53,110 bases of DNA, from positions 45,654 through 98,763 of the forward strand of contig NZ_BBPQ01000005.1 in NCBI RefSeq assembly GCF_000787855.1, in the 5' to 3' direction. The position numbers and the translations under genes were made by a program. The notes under the pieces were generated by a model. The model ran no database searches, was not told the origin of the DNA, and saw nothing but the letters and a program-made list of their open reading frames with translations. Source of the DNA: Streptacidiphilus anmyonensis. GTDB lineage: Bacteria > Actinomycetota > Actinomycetes > Streptomycetales > Streptomycetaceae. How positions within the stretch are numbered: the stretch's first letter is position 1; every line of letters begins with the position of its first letter. Shown here piece after piece: positions 28,028 to 37,411 of this stretch.

Positions 28028-29581
28028 GTGATGGCGTCGGAGACGTCGGTGCTGGTGGTCGGGGGCGGCCCGGTCGGTCTGACGCTGTCCTGCCTGCTGT
28101 CGGGCCAAGGGGTCGACCACATGCTGGTCGAGGCCCACCGCACGACCTCGCCGTTCCCCAAAGCCCGGGGCGTCGCGGCGCGCTCCATGGAGATCTTCCG
28201 CCGCATGGCGCTGGAGGAGGAGGTCCGGAGGGCGGGCCTCCCGGCCGAGCACGTCTGCTTCTACCGGGGCCGCGACCTCGTCGACCCCGACTTCGTCCGC
28301 ACCGGCCTCGGCCCGCGCCCCGAGGGCGCGGACGAGCACACGCCGTCCCCGGGCCTGCTCTGCTCCCAGGACGCGCTGGAGCCGATCCTGCTGCGGCGCG
28401 CCACGGATCTGGCGGGCCGTCGGATCCGGTTCGGCACGCGCCTGCTCTCCTTCGCCGAGGACGGCGCGGGCGTGCTCGCCGTCGTCGAGGAGACGGGCTC
28501 CGGCATCCGGCACCGGATCCGTGCGGACTGGCTCGTCGGGTGCGACGGCGCGGCGAGCGCGGTACGCGACGGCGCGGGCATCGCGATGGAGGGCCCCACC
28601 GGGCTGGGCCGCTACCTGAGCATCCGCTTCGAGGCGCCCCTCGGCGACGTCGTGCGCGACCGCGCCAGCGCCTCGTACTTCCTCACCACCCCCGGCCGGG
28701 GCGGGTTCCTGGCCGTGGACAACGACCGCCACTGGATCTACCAGCATCCCCTCACCGCTGAGGACGCCGGACCGCCGGCCGCACCCTCGGAGCACGACCG
28801 CCTGGTCGACCTCATCCGCGCCGCCTCCGGCGTCCCCGACCTGGACGTGACGGTCCGAGACACCGCGACCTGGCGCATGGACGCCCGACTCGCCGCCGAC
28901 TACCGCCGCTCACGCGTCCTGCTGGCGGGCGACGCCGCCCACGTCATTCCGCCGACCGGCGGACACGGCATGAACACCGGCATCGGCGACGCCGACAACC
29001 TCGCCTGGAAGCTCGCCGCCGTCGCCTCCGGATACGCGGGCGAGGCTCTGCTGGACAGCTACGCCGCCGAGCGACGCCCGATCGCCCGTCAGGTCATCGA
29101 CATCTCCACCGACAACGCCCGCAACCGCGACAGCTACCGCATCGACGACGAACTGCTGCTCACCGCCGCCTACCGCTCCACCGCGGTCTCCCCCGGCCCC
29201 GGCACGCACCACGAGCCCAGCACGCTCCGTGTCGACGGCCTCCACCCCGGTTGCCGTCCCGGCGCGCGCCTGCCCCATGTACGCCTCGCCGACGGCGCCT
29301 CCAGCCTCGACCTCCTCGGCCCCGGCTTCACGCTCCTCACCGCCGCCGACAGCCCCGCCTGGCTGCGGCAAGCCGAAACCGCCCGGCAGGCCGGGGTTCC
29401 GCTGACGGTGCGCCCCGTCCCCGCTGACGCCTCATCCACCCGCGCACCGTGGTCCCGCCTGCTCGGCGAGGCCGTCCCCACGGCCGCCGTCCTCGTCCGG
29501 CCCGACGGACACGTGGCCTGGCGCGGCAGCGACCCGCTGACGGACCTTCAGGCCCTGCTGCGACGCCTTCTCGCCCGCTGA
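28028..29581 (+). CDS. FAD-dependent aromatic monooxygenase (PheA/TfdB/PgaE-like)
   Basis: A 517-residue group A flavoprotein hydroxylase: VVGGGPVGLTLSCLLSGQG for FAD, GCDGAASAVRDGAG (DG motif), LLAGDAAHVIPPTGGHGMNT (GD motif), and a C-terminal thioredoxin-like domain (ADSPAWLRQAETARQAG...VLVRPDGHVAWR). The family hydroxylates phenols, polyketides or antibiotics such as rifampicin or tetracyclines. GTG 28028 is eight bases after GAGGGG (28014-28019); ATG 28031 next to it is possible. Divergent from a CGNR regulator and followed by esterase and exporter genes, which suggests detoxification, but the substrate is unknown. Confidence 0.9.
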   Translation: MMASETSVLVVGGGPVGLTLSCLLSGQGVDHMLVEAHRTTSPFPKARGVAARSMEIFRRMALEEEVRRAGLPAEHVCFYRGRDLVDPDFVRTGLGPRPEGADEHTPSPGLLCSQDALEPILLRRATDLAGRRIRFGTRLLSFAEDGAGVLAVVEETGSGIRHRIRADWLVGCDGAASAVRDGAGIAMEGPTGLGRYLSIRFEAPLGDVVRDRASASYFLTTPGRGGFLAVDNDRHWIYQHPLTAEDAGPPAAPSEHDRLVDLIRAASGVPDLDVTVRDTATWRMDARLAADYRRSRVLLAGDAAHVIPPTGGHGMNTGIGDADNLAWKLAAVASGYAGEALLDSYAAERRPIARQVIDISTDNARNRDSYRIDDELLLTAAYRSTAVSPGPGTHHEPSTLRVDGLHPGCRPGARLPHVRLADGASSLDLLGPGFTLLTAADSPAWLRQAETARQAGVPLTVRPVPADASSTRAPWSRLLGEAVPTAAVLVRPDGHVAWRGSDPLTDLQALLRRLLAR

Positions 29582-29585
29582 CCCC

Positions 29586-29605
29586 GGCGGGGCCCCGGCC
29601 CCGCC
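29586..29605 (+). terminator. Hairpin after the FAD monooxygenase
   Basis: GGCGGGGCC-CC-GGCCCCGCC begins four bases after the stop; a 9-bp stem with no T tract. It probably separates the monooxygenase from the esterase gene. Confidence 0.45.
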
Positions 29606-29659
29606 CGCCACCGGTTGCGGCCCGCGCGCCCGCGGCGGCCACGCGCGACGGCGGCGCAG

Positions 29660-29688
29660 ATGACCCTCTGATCGACCCCATCTATGCT
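29660..29688 (+). promoter_or_regulatory. Predicted promoter of the membrane esterase
   Basis: ATGACC (29660-29665), a 17-nt spacer and TATGCT (29683-29688), in a patch of lower GC than its surroundings. The leader to GTG 29775 would be ~80 nt. Confidence 0.4.
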
Positions 29689-29774
29689 GTTTTCGTCTGG
29701 TTTCAGCCGGATGATCCTTTCCATGCGGTGATCTGCGCAGCCCCGCGCTGCCGAGCGGCGCGGGAGGTGCGTGG

Positions 29775-30842
29775 GTGTTGAGCCTGACCGGGTCCGGTCT
29801 GCTGTGGCTGCTGGTGGCCTGCGTCGTGGTGTCCGTGGCGGCCACGGTGGCGCTGTGGAACCGGGTGCGCGGTCACCGCGTGCTGCGCGTCGTGCAGCGC
29901 GTGCTGCTGATCCTGCTGTGCCAGGTGACGGCGATCGCGCTGGTCGCCGCGTGGATCAACAACAACTACGGGCTCTACACCACGTGGGCCGATCTGTTCG
30001 GGAACGAGAGCGGCGCCACGGTGGCGATGCCGGGACCGCCCGCGGGACGGGCGGTGTTCACCCGGGCGAGCGACGGCACGCTGCAGACGTACGTCCACGG
30101 CGAGGTCTCCCACCTGTCCGGGCAGGTGCTGGTGTGGACTCCGCCCCAGTACGACCAGCCGGCCTACCAGCACACGGCCTTTCCGGTGATCATGCTCCTG
30201 CACGGCGTCCCCGGCTCGCCCACCTCCTGGACCGAGGACGGCGGCATGCCCTCCGCACTCGCGCGGATGACGGCCGACGGCGCGGTCCGGCCCGCGATCG
30301 TGGTGATCCCGGTCATCGACCCGGCCGGCGTCGACACCACCTGCAGCGACGTCCCCGGCCACGCGAACGCCACCTGGCTGGCCGTGGACGTGCCGACGCT
30401 CGTGCGCGACCACTTCCGTGTCCTGCCGGGCCCGCAGGGGTGGGGCCTGGCCGGGCTCTCCACCGGTGGTCTGTGCGCCGTGAAGCTGGCCATGCAGTAT
30501 CCGCGCCTCTTCGCCGCGGGCGCGGCCATGGACCCGGACCCGTTCACCGGAGACGCCTCCGCGCTGCCCGATCCCACCACCCGCCTGCACAACAGCCCGC
30601 TGTGGCTCGCCGGCCAGAAGCCCGACGTCTCGCTGCTCCTGGCCACCAGCGCCCAGGACCCGATCAGCCCGGTCGGCAACCTGGTCTCCCTCCAGGACGC
30701 GATCCAGCCCCCGACCACCGTCGCGCCGCTGCTGATCCTCGCCGAGGGCGGCCACAACTGGGGGACCTGGCAGCGGATGTACCCCACCGTCTTCCCCTGG
30801 CTCAGCCTGCACCTCGCCGCGCCGGGCCCCGAGCGGCACTGA
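29775..30842 (+). CDS. Membrane-anchored alpha/beta hydrolase (putative esterase, PF00756 type)
   Basis: A 355-residue protein with two N-terminal hydrophobic segments (~5-27 and ~38-60) and an external alpha/beta-hydrolase domain. The oxyanion region FPVIMLLHGVPGSPTSW, nucleophile Ser in GLAGLSTGGLCA, and late catalytic His in EGGHNWGTW match the putative esterase family that includes antigen-85-like mycolyltransferases. It may hydrolyse or transfer acyl groups at the cell surface. Start GTG 29775 has GGGAGG seven bases upstream. The stop codon is the first base triplet of a 14-bp tandem repeat. Confidence 0.82.
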   Translation: MLSLTGSGLLWLLVACVVVSVAATVALWNRVRGHRVLRVVQRVLLILLCQVTAIALVAAWINNNYGLYTTWADLFGNESGATVAMPGPPAGRAVFTRASDGTLQTYVHGEVSHLSGQVLVWTPPQYDQPAYQHTAFPVIMLLHGVPGSPTSWTEDGGMPSALARMTADGAVRPAIVVIPVIDPAGVDTTCSDVPGHANATWLAVDVPTLVRDHFRVLPGPQGWGLAGLSTGGLCAVKLAMQYPRLFAAGAAMDPDPFTGDASALPDPTTRLHNSPLWLAGQKPDVSLLLATSAQDPISPVGNLVSLQDAIQPPTTVAPLLILAEGGHNWGTWQRMYPTVFPWLSLHLAAPGPERH

Positions 30843-30909
30843 CCTCCACCGTCTGACCTCGACCGTCCGACCTCCGGCGCCTGCTCTCCACCGTCTGCCG
30901 CTCCCGGCG
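30840..30909. repeat. 14-bp tandem repeat starting at the esterase stop codon
   Basis: Five units of 14 bp run end to end: TGACCTCCACCGTC, TGACCTCGACCGTC, CGACCTCCGGCGCC, TGCTCTCCACCGTC and a diverged TGCCGCTCCCGGCG. The first base triplet is the stop TGA itself. Copies one and two differ at one base. Confidence 0.8.
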
Positions 30910-30969
30910 CGACACCGGCCAGGCGGCGGACAAGGCTGGGAGGCGGCACCCGGCCGGGAGGTGGACCGC

Positions 30970-32508
30970 ATGGAGAAGAAGTGGTGGACGCTGATCGCGG
31001 TGTGCGTCGGCACGTTCATGCTGCTCCTCGACGTGACGATCGTCGTGGTCGCGCTGCCGGACATCCAGCGGGCCCTGCACGCCACCTTCAGCGACGTCCA
31101 GTGGGTCGTCGACGCCTACGCCCTCGCCCTCGCCTCGTTCCTGCTCACCTCCGGCGTCCTGGCCGACCGCTACGGGCGGCGGCTGCTCTTCCTGATCGGG
31201 CTCGTGGTGTTCACCGCCGGGTCGCTGCTGTGCGGACTGGCCCAGACGCCGCTGATGCTGATCCTGTCCCGGGCGGGTCAGGGCGTCGGCGGAGCGATCA
31301 TGTTCGCCACCTCGCTGGCGCTGCTGGGCCACAGCTTCCGGGGCCGCGACCGCGGTGTCGCCTTCGGTGTGTGGGGCGCGATCACGGGGGTGGCCGTGTC
31401 CCTGGGGCCGATCCTCGGCGGGGTGATCACCACCGGCATCAGCTGGCGCGGCATCTTCCTGGTCAACGTGCCCATCGGCATCGCCGCCCTGGCCGTGACC
31501 CGGTGGCGGGTGGACGAGTCGCGCGCCGCGCACCCCGGCCGGCTCGACCTGACGGGCTTCGCGCTGCTGACCCTCGGGCTCGTCGGCCTGGTCTACGGCC
31601 TGATCCGGGCAGGGGAGGTCGGCTGGGGCGACGCCGGTGCGATCGCGTCCCTGGCGGCGGGCGTGGTGCTGCTGGTGGGCTTCGTCGTCGTCGAACGGGT
31701 CGTCACCGACCCGATGTTCGACCTGGGCCTGTTCCGCAAGCCGACCTTCGTGGGCGGCCTCATCGCCGCCTTCGCCATGAACGGCTCGCTGTTCGCGATG
31801 CTGGTGTACCTGGTCCTCTACCTCCAGGACATCCTGGGGTATTCGGCGCTGGACACCGGTGTGCGGCTGCTGGTCTCCAGCGGGTCGCTGCTGGTCGCCG
31901 CGACCGTGGCGGGGCGGCTGAGCGAACGGGTGTCGGCCCGGTGGCTGATCGGCCCCGGCCTGCTGGCCGTCGGGGCGGGCCTGTTGCTGATGACCGGCCT
32001 GAACGGGGAGAGCTCGTGGACGCACCTGATCCCCGGCTTCATCGTGTCCGGCATCGGCGCAGGGTTCGTCAACCCTCCGCTGGCCTCCACGGCCATCGGC
32101 GTCGTCGAACCCGAGCGGGCGGGCATGGCGTCCGGCATCAACTCGACGTTCCGTCAGATCGGCCTCGCCACAAGCATCGCCGCGCTGGGCTCGATCTTCA
32201 CCACCTCGCTGCACAACCGGCTCACCCAGGGGCTGACGGGCACGCCGCTGGCGACCCACTCGGGGCAGATCCTGAACGCCGTCCGCCAGGGCCAGGTCAG
32301 CAGCCAGGTCGGCGCGGGGGCGCTGCCGTCCCCACTGCGCGCCCAGCTCCAGTTGCTGATCCGGTCGAGCTTCACCGGGGCGCTGAACACGCTGCTGGTG
32401 GTCACCGGCGTGCTGGCGCTGGCCGGCGGCGTGGCGTCACTGCTGCTCATCCGTGACAAGGACTTCATCGTCCGGCAGCCCACGAGCGAGTCTGCTCCGG
32501 TGCGATAA
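30970..32508 (+). CDS. MFS drug exporter, DHA2/EmrB-QacA family
   Basis: A 512-residue membrane protein with 14 predicted helices. The DHA2 signatures are [18 protein letters not shown] in helix 1, VLADRYGRR in the A-loop and [18 protein letters not shown] (motif C of antiporters). It should export hydrophobic drugs or secondary metabolites by proton antiport. ATG 30970 has GGGAGG eight bases upstream; GTG 30961 is an alternative. It lies downstream of the esterase with no clear terminator between, and may work with the FAD monooxygenase region. The substrate is unknown. Confidence 0.92.
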   Translation: MEKKWWTLIAVCVGTFMLLLDVTIVVVALPDIQRALHATFSDVQWVVDAYALALASFLLTSGVLADRYGRRLLFLIGLVVFTAGSLLCGLAQTPLMLILSRAGQGVGGAIMFATSLALLGHSFRGRDRGVAFGVWGAITGVAVSLGPILGGVITTGISWRGIFLVNVPIGIAALAVTRWRVDESRAAHPGRLDLTGFALLTLGLVGLVYGLIRAGEVGWGDAGAIASLAAGVVLLVGFVVVERVVTDPMFDLGLFRKPTFVGGLIAAFAMNGSLFAMLVYLVLYLQDILGYSALDTGVRLLVSSGSLLVAATVAGRLSERVSARWLIGPGLLAVGAGLLLMTGLNGESSWTHLIPGFIVSGIGAGFVNPPLASTAIGVVEPERAGMASGINSTFRQIGLATSIAALGSIFTTSLHNRLTQGLTGTPLATHSGQILNAVRQGQVSSQVGAGALPSPLRAQLQLLIRSSFTGALNTLLVVTGVLALAGGVASLLLIRDKDFIVRQPTSESAPVR

Positions 32509-32725
32509 CCGTCCGAGCGGCGCCGGAACGACAATCGGGCCGGGCTCGGCCGAACGGGTCCGCCCGTGTCACGCGATCGGAGGATCTCCCGCCCGTTCAC
32601 GGGCATGTCGGCGCCCCGGGGGCGCGAGTCTCGCTAGCGTGCCAACACCCGGCAGACCGCCGCGGATACGGAACATCACCGACACCGGCAGGCGGGCCAT
32701 CCCCACGTGGGCGCGAGGAGACCCG

Positions 32726-34465
32726 TTGTACGCTCAACCCACCGCCGCTGTCGAAGAGGCGACCCGCGAGACCAAGCCCGCCAAACTGGGCACAACGATC
32801 ATCAAGTGGATGACGACCACTGATCACAAGACCATCGGCACGCTCTACATCGTCACCTCTTTCGCGTTCTTCCTGGTCGGCGGCATCATGGCGCTGCTGA
32901 TCCGCACCCAGCTGATCCAGCCGAACAACGACGTGCTGTCGAACGAGCAGTTCAACCAGGCGTTCACGATGCACGGCACGATCATGCTGCTGATGTTCGC
33001 GACGCCGCTCTTCGCCGGCTTCACGAACTGGATCATGCCGCTCCAGATCGGCGCCCCCGACGTGGCCTTCCCGCGTCTGAACATGTTCGCCTACTGGCTG
33101 TACCTGTTCGGCTCGCTGATCGCCGTCGGCGGCTTCCTCACCCCGGACGGAGCGGCCGACTTCGGCTGGTTCGCCTACACGCCGCTGTCCGACGCGATCC
33201 ACAGCCCCGGCATCGGCGGCGACATGTGGATCATGGGCCTGGCCTTCTCGGGCTTCGGCACCATCCTCGGCTCCGTCAACTTCATCACCACCATCCTGTG
33301 CATGCGCTGCCCGGGGATGACGATGTTCCGGATGCCGATCTTCGTGTGGAACGTGCTGCTGACGGCGGTCCTGGTGCTGCTGGCGTTCCCGGTCCTGGCC
33401 GCCGCGCTGCTGGCGCTGGAGGCGGACCGCAAGTTCGGGGCGCAGGTCTACAACCCGGCCAACGGTGGCGCCATCCTGTGGCAGCACCTGTTCTGGTTCT
33501 TCGGTCACCCCGAGGTGTACATCATCGCGCTGCCGTTCTTCGGGATCATCTCGGAGATCATTCCGGTCTTCTCACGCAAGCCGATGTTCGGCTACACCTC
33601 GCTGATCGCGGCCACCATCGCCATCGCCGGCCTGTCCGTGACCGTGTGGGCGCACCACATGTACGTCACCGGCGCCGTCCTGCTGCCGTTCTTCTCCTTC
33701 ATGACGTTCCTGATCGCCGTTCCGACCGGCGTCAAGTTCTTCAACTGGATCGGCACCATGTGGCGGGGCTCGCTCAGCTTCGAGACGCCGATGCTGTGGT
33801 GCATCGGCTTCCTGGTCACCTTCGTGTTCGGCGGTCTGACGGGTGTTCTGCTCGCCTCCCCGCCGCTCGACTTCCACGTCTCGGACTCGTACTTCGTCGT
33901 CGCCCACTTCCACTACGTGGTCTTCGGCACGGTCGTCTTCGCCATGTTCGCCGGGTTCTTCTTCTGGTGGCCCAAGTGGACCGGGAAGATGCTGGACGAA
34001 CGCCTCGGCAAGATCCAGTTCTGGATGCTCTTCATCGGCTTCCAGGCGACGTTCCTGGTGCAGCACTGGCTGGGCGCGGAGGGCATGCCGCGTCGTTACG
34101 CCACCTACCTCCCCAGCGACGGCTTCACCACGCTCAACGTCGTCTCCTCCTGCGGCTCCTTCCTGCTGGGCCTGTCGATCCTGCCGTTCCTCTACAACGT
34201 CTGGCGGACCGGCAAGTACGGCAAGATCACCACCGAGGACGACCCGTGGGGGTACGGGCGCTCCCTGGAGTGGGCGACCTCCAGCCCGCCACCGCGGCAC
34301 AACTTCCTCACCCTGCCGCGCATCCGCTCCGAATCGCCGGCCTTCGAGCTGCACCACCCCGCGATCGCGGCGCGCGACTACATGGAGAACGTCGGGGAGG
34401 TCCCGCCCCACCTCACCGCCGCCGCCGAACGCGAGGCGCGGCGCAAGTCAGGCGGCGAGGACTAG
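32726..34465 (+). CDS. ctaD: Cytochrome c oxidase subunit I (aa3 type), isolated copy with TTG start
   Basis: A 579-residue, 12-helix heme-copper oxidase subunit that reduces O2 to water. Heme and copper ligands are present: FTMHGT, the His261-x3-Tyr265 crosslink pair in [15 protein letters not shown], and [11 protein letters not shown]. No ctaC, ctaE or ctaF gene lies nearby, so this is probably a second, stand-alone copy. I start at TTG 32726 because GAGGAG (32715-32720) is exactly five bases upstream and the resulting N-terminus matches CtaD length; no ATG or GTG fits. The first internal ATG (32810) would cut the conserved N-terminus. Confidence 0.94.
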   Translation: MYAQPTAAVEEATRETKPAKLGTTIIKWMTTTDHKTIGTLYIVTSFAFFLVGGIMALLIRTQLIQPNNDVLSNEQFNQAFTMHGTIMLLMFATPLFAGFTNWIMPLQIGAPDVAFPRLNMFAYWLYLFGSLIAVGGFLTPDGAADFGWFAYTPLSDAIHSPGIGGDMWIMGLAFSGFGTILGSVNFITTILCMRCPGMTMFRMPIFVWNVLLTAVLVLLAFPVLAAALLALEADRKFGAQVYNPANGGAILWQHLFWFFGHPEVYIIALPFFGIISEIIPVFSRKPMFGYTSLIAATIAIAGLSVTVWAHHMYVTGAVLLPFFSFMTFLIAVPTGVKFFNWIGTMWRGSLSFETPMLWCIGFLVTFVFGGLTGVLLASPPLDFHVSDSYFVVAHFHYVVFGTVVFAMFAGFFFWWPKWTGKMLDERLGKIQFWMLFIGFQATFLVQHWLGAEGMPRRYATYLPSDGFTTLNVVSSCGSFLLGLSILPFLYNVWRTGKYGKITTEDDPWGYGRSLEWATSSPPPRHNFLTLPRIRSESPAFELHHPAIAARDYMENVGEVPPHLTAAAEREARRKSGGED

Positions 34466-34480
34466 CGGGAGCCCGGACCC

Positions 34481-34882
34481 GTGGCCGCCGACGACGAACT
34501 CCACGCCCCGGAGCGCACCCACGAGCGCACCGCGGACCAGTCCCCTGACCGGACCCCCGACAGCGCCGAAGGTCTGCGGATGCTGGAGGGCTACCTCTAC
34601 TGGCAGGCGGAGACCGCCCGCGCGCAGGAGGAGGCCGAGCGCTTCGCCGACCGGCTCCCCTGGCTCACGAGCGGCCAGCGCGAGGACGTCATCCGCCTCT
34701 ACCGGGAGGAGCGCCTGGTGACCTCCCGGGCCTTCCTCGACCGCATCGCGGAGCGGGTGCGCGGACTCCAGCAGGAGTACGCGGCCCGCTACCAGCAGCT
34801 GAAGATCCGTGTCGTGGCCGCGTCCTTCGCGGCCACGGCCGGCCTGGTCGCCGCCGACGCCCTGCTACGCCAGACGGGGTGA
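34481..34882 (+). CDS. Small helical protein next to ctaD
   Basis: A 133-residue protein of unknown family. The first ~30 residues are Asp/Glu/Thr-rich; the middle (LEGYLYWQAETARAQEEAER, LTSGQREDVIRLYREER) is charged and helical, probably coiled-coil; the C-terminus (VVAASFAATAGLVAADALL) is mildly hydrophobic and may touch the membrane. Start GTG 34481 has GGGAG nine bases upstream and only 15 bp separate it from ctaD, so both are likely co-transcribed. A role with the oxidase is only suggested by position. Confidence 0.7.
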   Translation: MAADDELHAPERTHERTADQSPDRTPDSAEGLRMLEGYLYWQAETARAQEEAERFADRLPWLTSGQREDVIRLYREERLVTSRAFLDRIAERVRGLQQEYAARYQQLKIRVVAASFAATAGLVAADALLRQTG

Positions 34883-35030
34883 GCAGGGCGTATCGGGACA
34901 GAGACCGGGCAGGAACCACACAGGACCCTTCTGCCGCGGACGCTTCTCCCACGGACGCTCCGCCGACCGCAGGCGCGCGACCTGACCTCGGCGCGCCTCG
35001 AAGAGCCGTACCGGGAAGGATGTGAGCCGC

Positions 35031-35837
35031 ATGGGCGTCGCCCGTCGCTTCACGGACGTCTTCAGGATGAAGGCGAACAAGGCCCTGGACCGCGCCGAGG
35101 ATCCGAGGGAGGTGCTGGACTACGCCTACCAGCGGCAGTTGGGGCTGCTCCAGCAGGTCAAGCGCGGACTGGCGGACGTGGCCACCAGCCGCAAGCGCAT
35201 CGAGCTGCAGCGCACGCAGCTCGGCCGGACGGCGCAGACGCTCCAGGCGCAGGCGCAGCAGGCGCTCACGGCCGGCCGGGAGGACCTCGCCCGCGAGGCG
35301 CTGAGCCGCCGGAGCGCCGTCCTCGAGCAGGACCAGGAGCTCCAGACGCAGCTGGCGACCCTCCAGGAGGAGGAGCAGAAGCTCACCGTGGCCTCCCAGC
35401 AGTTGGAGGCCAAGGTCGACGACTTCCGCACCCGCAAGGAGACCGTCAAGGCGACCTACACCGCGGCGGAGGCCCAGACCAGCATCAACGAGGCCGCGAC
35501 GGGCATCTCGGGGCAGATGGGCGACATCGGCACCGCGATCCAGCGCGCCCAGGACCGGACCGAGGAGCTTCAGGCGCGAGCCGGCGCCCTGGACGAGCTG
35601 ATGGCCAGCGGGGCCCTGGAGGACCCGAGCTCCCCCGTCGCCCACGACGAACTGCGCGACCAGCTCGACGCGCTCACCGCCGGTGACGGCGTCGAGGCCG
35701 AAATCGCGGCCATGAAGGCCGAACTCGCCTCCGGCAAACCCACGGACGCGCCGCCCTCGCTGGAGCCCGCGCCCGAGGAATCCGGGTCCGCGCCGGACAA
35801 AGCCGAGGACGAGCCGGACAAACCAGACAAGCCGTAG
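35031..35837 (+). CDS. pspA: PspA/IM30 family membrane-stress protein
   Basis: A 268-residue coiled-coil protein. The amphipathic N-terminus (MGVARRFTDVFRMKANKALD) and long heptad-rich helices (residues ~30-200) are those of PspA/Vipp1, ESCRT-III-like proteins that bind and stabilise stressed cytoplasmic membranes. The C-terminal ~45 residues are an acidic Pro/Glu/Asp tail ending in DKAEDEPDKPDKP, longer than usual. Start ATG 35031 has GGGAAGGA ten bases upstream. It precedes a module with a predicted membrane effector by 88 bp, which may be meaningful. Confidence 0.92.
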   Translation: MGVARRFTDVFRMKANKALDRAEDPREVLDYAYQRQLGLLQQVKRGLADVATSRKRIELQRTQLGRTAQTLQAQAQQALTAGREDLAREALSRRSAVLEQDQELQTQLATLQEEEQKLTVASQQLEAKVDDFRTRKETVKATYTAAEAQTSINEAATGISGQMGDIGTAIQRAQDRTEELQARAGALDELMASGALEDPSSPVAHDELRDQLDALTAGDGVEAEIAAMKAELASGKPTDAPPSLEPAPEESGSAPDKAEDEPDKPDKP

Positions 35838-35925
35838 CAGGACACGCGACTCCGAGCCGACGCTTCCCGGCCATCAGCCTGGCCGAAGGGCATGTGCATG
35901 ACGACTTGTTCGGCTACGGTGGGTC

Positions 35926-36795
35926 ATGGGTGTATCACCGGGCGACACGGGGACGGACTTGGTTTTGGCGCGCATGTCCTTATGGCACACCGAGGAGAGC
36001 CGACCGGAGGGCACCCCGCCCGGCGCCGGCGGGTGGGCTCCACGGGTCTTCGCGATCGGCCGCAGGCTCGCCGTGCGCGGCGGACAGCGCTGCACCGACC
36101 TGATCGACTCGCTCGATCCGCTCCCCGACCCCCGTTACGTGCTCTACCTGCGCCCCTTCACCAACGACATCACCCTGGCGCAGGCCCTGGTGCGCCGCTT
36201 CGCGCGGTTCGGACGCGTCGTGGCGGTCGGACGGCCCGGGGAACGTCCGCCTCCGGTGGGCGCGCTGCGCGGGCAACTGCCCCGCGACGACTGGCAGGGG
36301 CCGGTCAGCACACTGATCGCCGGGGCCCACGTCGTGCTGATGGCGGCGGGCCCCGGACCCGGCACGGTGTGGGAGTTCACCGAGGCGGTGCGGCTGCTGG
36401 ACCCGGCCCGGCTGGTGCTGCTGATCTACTGCGACGCCGAGACCTACGACCGCTTCCGCGGGGCCGTCGCCGCCGAGTACCGGCGCCGCCTGAACGCCGA
36501 ACCACCGGATCCCGACCGGCCGTGGCCACTGCTGCCCCCGCTGCCGGACTACCCCGGACCCGTCCGGCCGGGGCGGACCGCCGGCGCCCGCTGGGACCTC
36601 GTGCTCAAGGGCGTCGTCGTGTTCGCCCCGGACTGGACCGCCGGCTTCATCCGCTTCGTGCCGACGCCGCGCCGCCTGCCGGGCCCGCGCCCCCTGGACC
36701 GCCTGGTCGACCACGCGCTCCGGCCGGTGATGGCGCAGTTGGACGGCTTGGCCGCGCCGCGCCGCCACCCGAGCGGCACCGACCTTCCCGACTGA
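35926..36795 (+). CDS. Rossmannoid TIR/SLOG-like protein, first gene of a three-gene module
   Basis: A 289-residue cytosolic protein I do not recognise by name. Its core (~65-175) alternates strands and helices in a TIR-like order: YVLYLRPFTND, LAQALVRRFARFG, RVVAVGRPGER, WQGPVSTLIAGAHVVLMAAG, then GPGTVWEFTEAVRLLDP, where the WEFTE glutamate occupies the place of a TIR catalytic Glu. This fold reading is inference. A second part (~215-289) has VLKGVVVFAPDWTAGFIRFV and a basic tail. ATG 35926 follows TACGGT (35915-35920) by five bases, possibly leaderless; ATG 35974 is an alternative. A membrane protein and a small protein follow in the same direction. Confidence 0.65.
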   Translation: MGVSPGDTGTDLVLARMSLWHTEESRPEGTPPGAGGWAPRVFAIGRRLAVRGGQRCTDLIDSLDPLPDPRYVLYLRPFTNDITLAQALVRRFARFGRVVAVGRPGERPPPVGALRGQLPRDDWQGPVSTLIAGAHVVLMAAGPGPGTVWEFTEAVRLLDPARLVLLIYCDAETYDRFRGAVAAEYRRRLNAEPPDPDRPWPLLPPLPDYPGPVRPGRTAGARWDLVLKGVVVFAPDWTAGFIRFVPTPRRLPGPRPLDRLVDHALRPVMAQLDGLAAPRRHPSGTDLPD

Positions 36796-36829
36796 CCGAC
36801 GAGCGATCCGACGACAGAGGTCTTTGCCG

Positions 36830-37411
36830 ATGGCGATTCCCCAGCAGGGCAGGGCGTTCAGCACCGAGCCGATGGCCCACGGGCTCGACGAGTCGGTCAT
36901 CGTCGTGGTCGAGCTCTACAAGCTCGCGGTCGAGATGGCCGACCGCGTCTCGGCCCGCCGCTCGGTCGCCAACGCGTTCTTCCTCTCCATCCAGACGGCG
37001 TTCCTCGGCGCGGTCGGGGTCACCCTGGCGAGCGTGCGCAGTGAGCCCGGATGGCTCGCCCCCGTCATCACCCTCGCCGGATTCGCGATCTCGGCGGCCT
37101 GGTGGCTCCAACTGCGCAGCTACCGCGACCTCAACGCGGCGAAGTTCCAGGTCATCAACAAGGTCGAGACACAGCTCCCGATCCGGATCTTCTCCGACGA
37201 GTGGGCCCTGCTCAAGCCCGCCTCCGCCGCGTCCCCCGCCGCGGTGTCACCCGCCGCGGTGTCGCCCTCCGCGTCGGCCACCGCGACGGAGGCCGGGCCG
37301 CCCTCCCTGAAGGGCCACCACTACACGGAGTTGGGCGCCAGCGAGCGGACCATCCCGTGGATCTTCGCAGCCTTGCACGCCCTGCTGCTGCTCGGAAGGA
37401 TGCTGGGGTGA
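36830..37411 (+). CDS. RipA/SLATT-like small membrane protein (putative pore-type effector)
   Basis: A 193-residue protein. After VELYKLAVEMADRVSARRSV come two adjacent membrane segments (NAFFLSIQTAFLGAVGVTLA and PVITLAGFAISAAWW), then QLRSYRDLNAAKFQVINKVE and LPIRIFSDEWALLK, the pattern of the RipA octameric membrane protein/SLATT-like families as I remember them. A Ser/Ala/Pro-rich linker (~138-160) and a hydrophobic C-terminus (PWIFAALHALLLLGRML) follow. SLATT proteins are proposed membrane-perforating effectors in nucleotide-linked conflict systems. ATG 36830 has AGAGG nine bases upstream; it overlaps the next gene by four bases. Confidence 0.7.
   Translation: MAIPQQGRAFSTEPMAHGLDESVIVVVELYKLAVEMADRVSARRSVANAFFLSIQTAFLGAVGVTLASVRSEPGWLAPVITLAGFAISAAWWLQLRSYRDLNAAKFQVINKVETQLPIRIFSDEWALLKPASAASPAAVSPAAVSPSASATATEAGPPSLKGHHYTELGASERTIPWIFAALHALLLLGRMLG

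Noticed and set aside
29449..29781. Small plus-strand frame between the FAD monooxygenase and esterase genes
   Set aside because: It overlaps the monooxygenase end in another frame, has Pro/Arg-rich shadow composition and no ribosome site.
32611..32625. Palindrome GCGCCCC-G-GGGGCGC before ctaD
   Set aside because: Pure G/C palindromes of this size are expected by chance at this composition; no promoter relation is clear.
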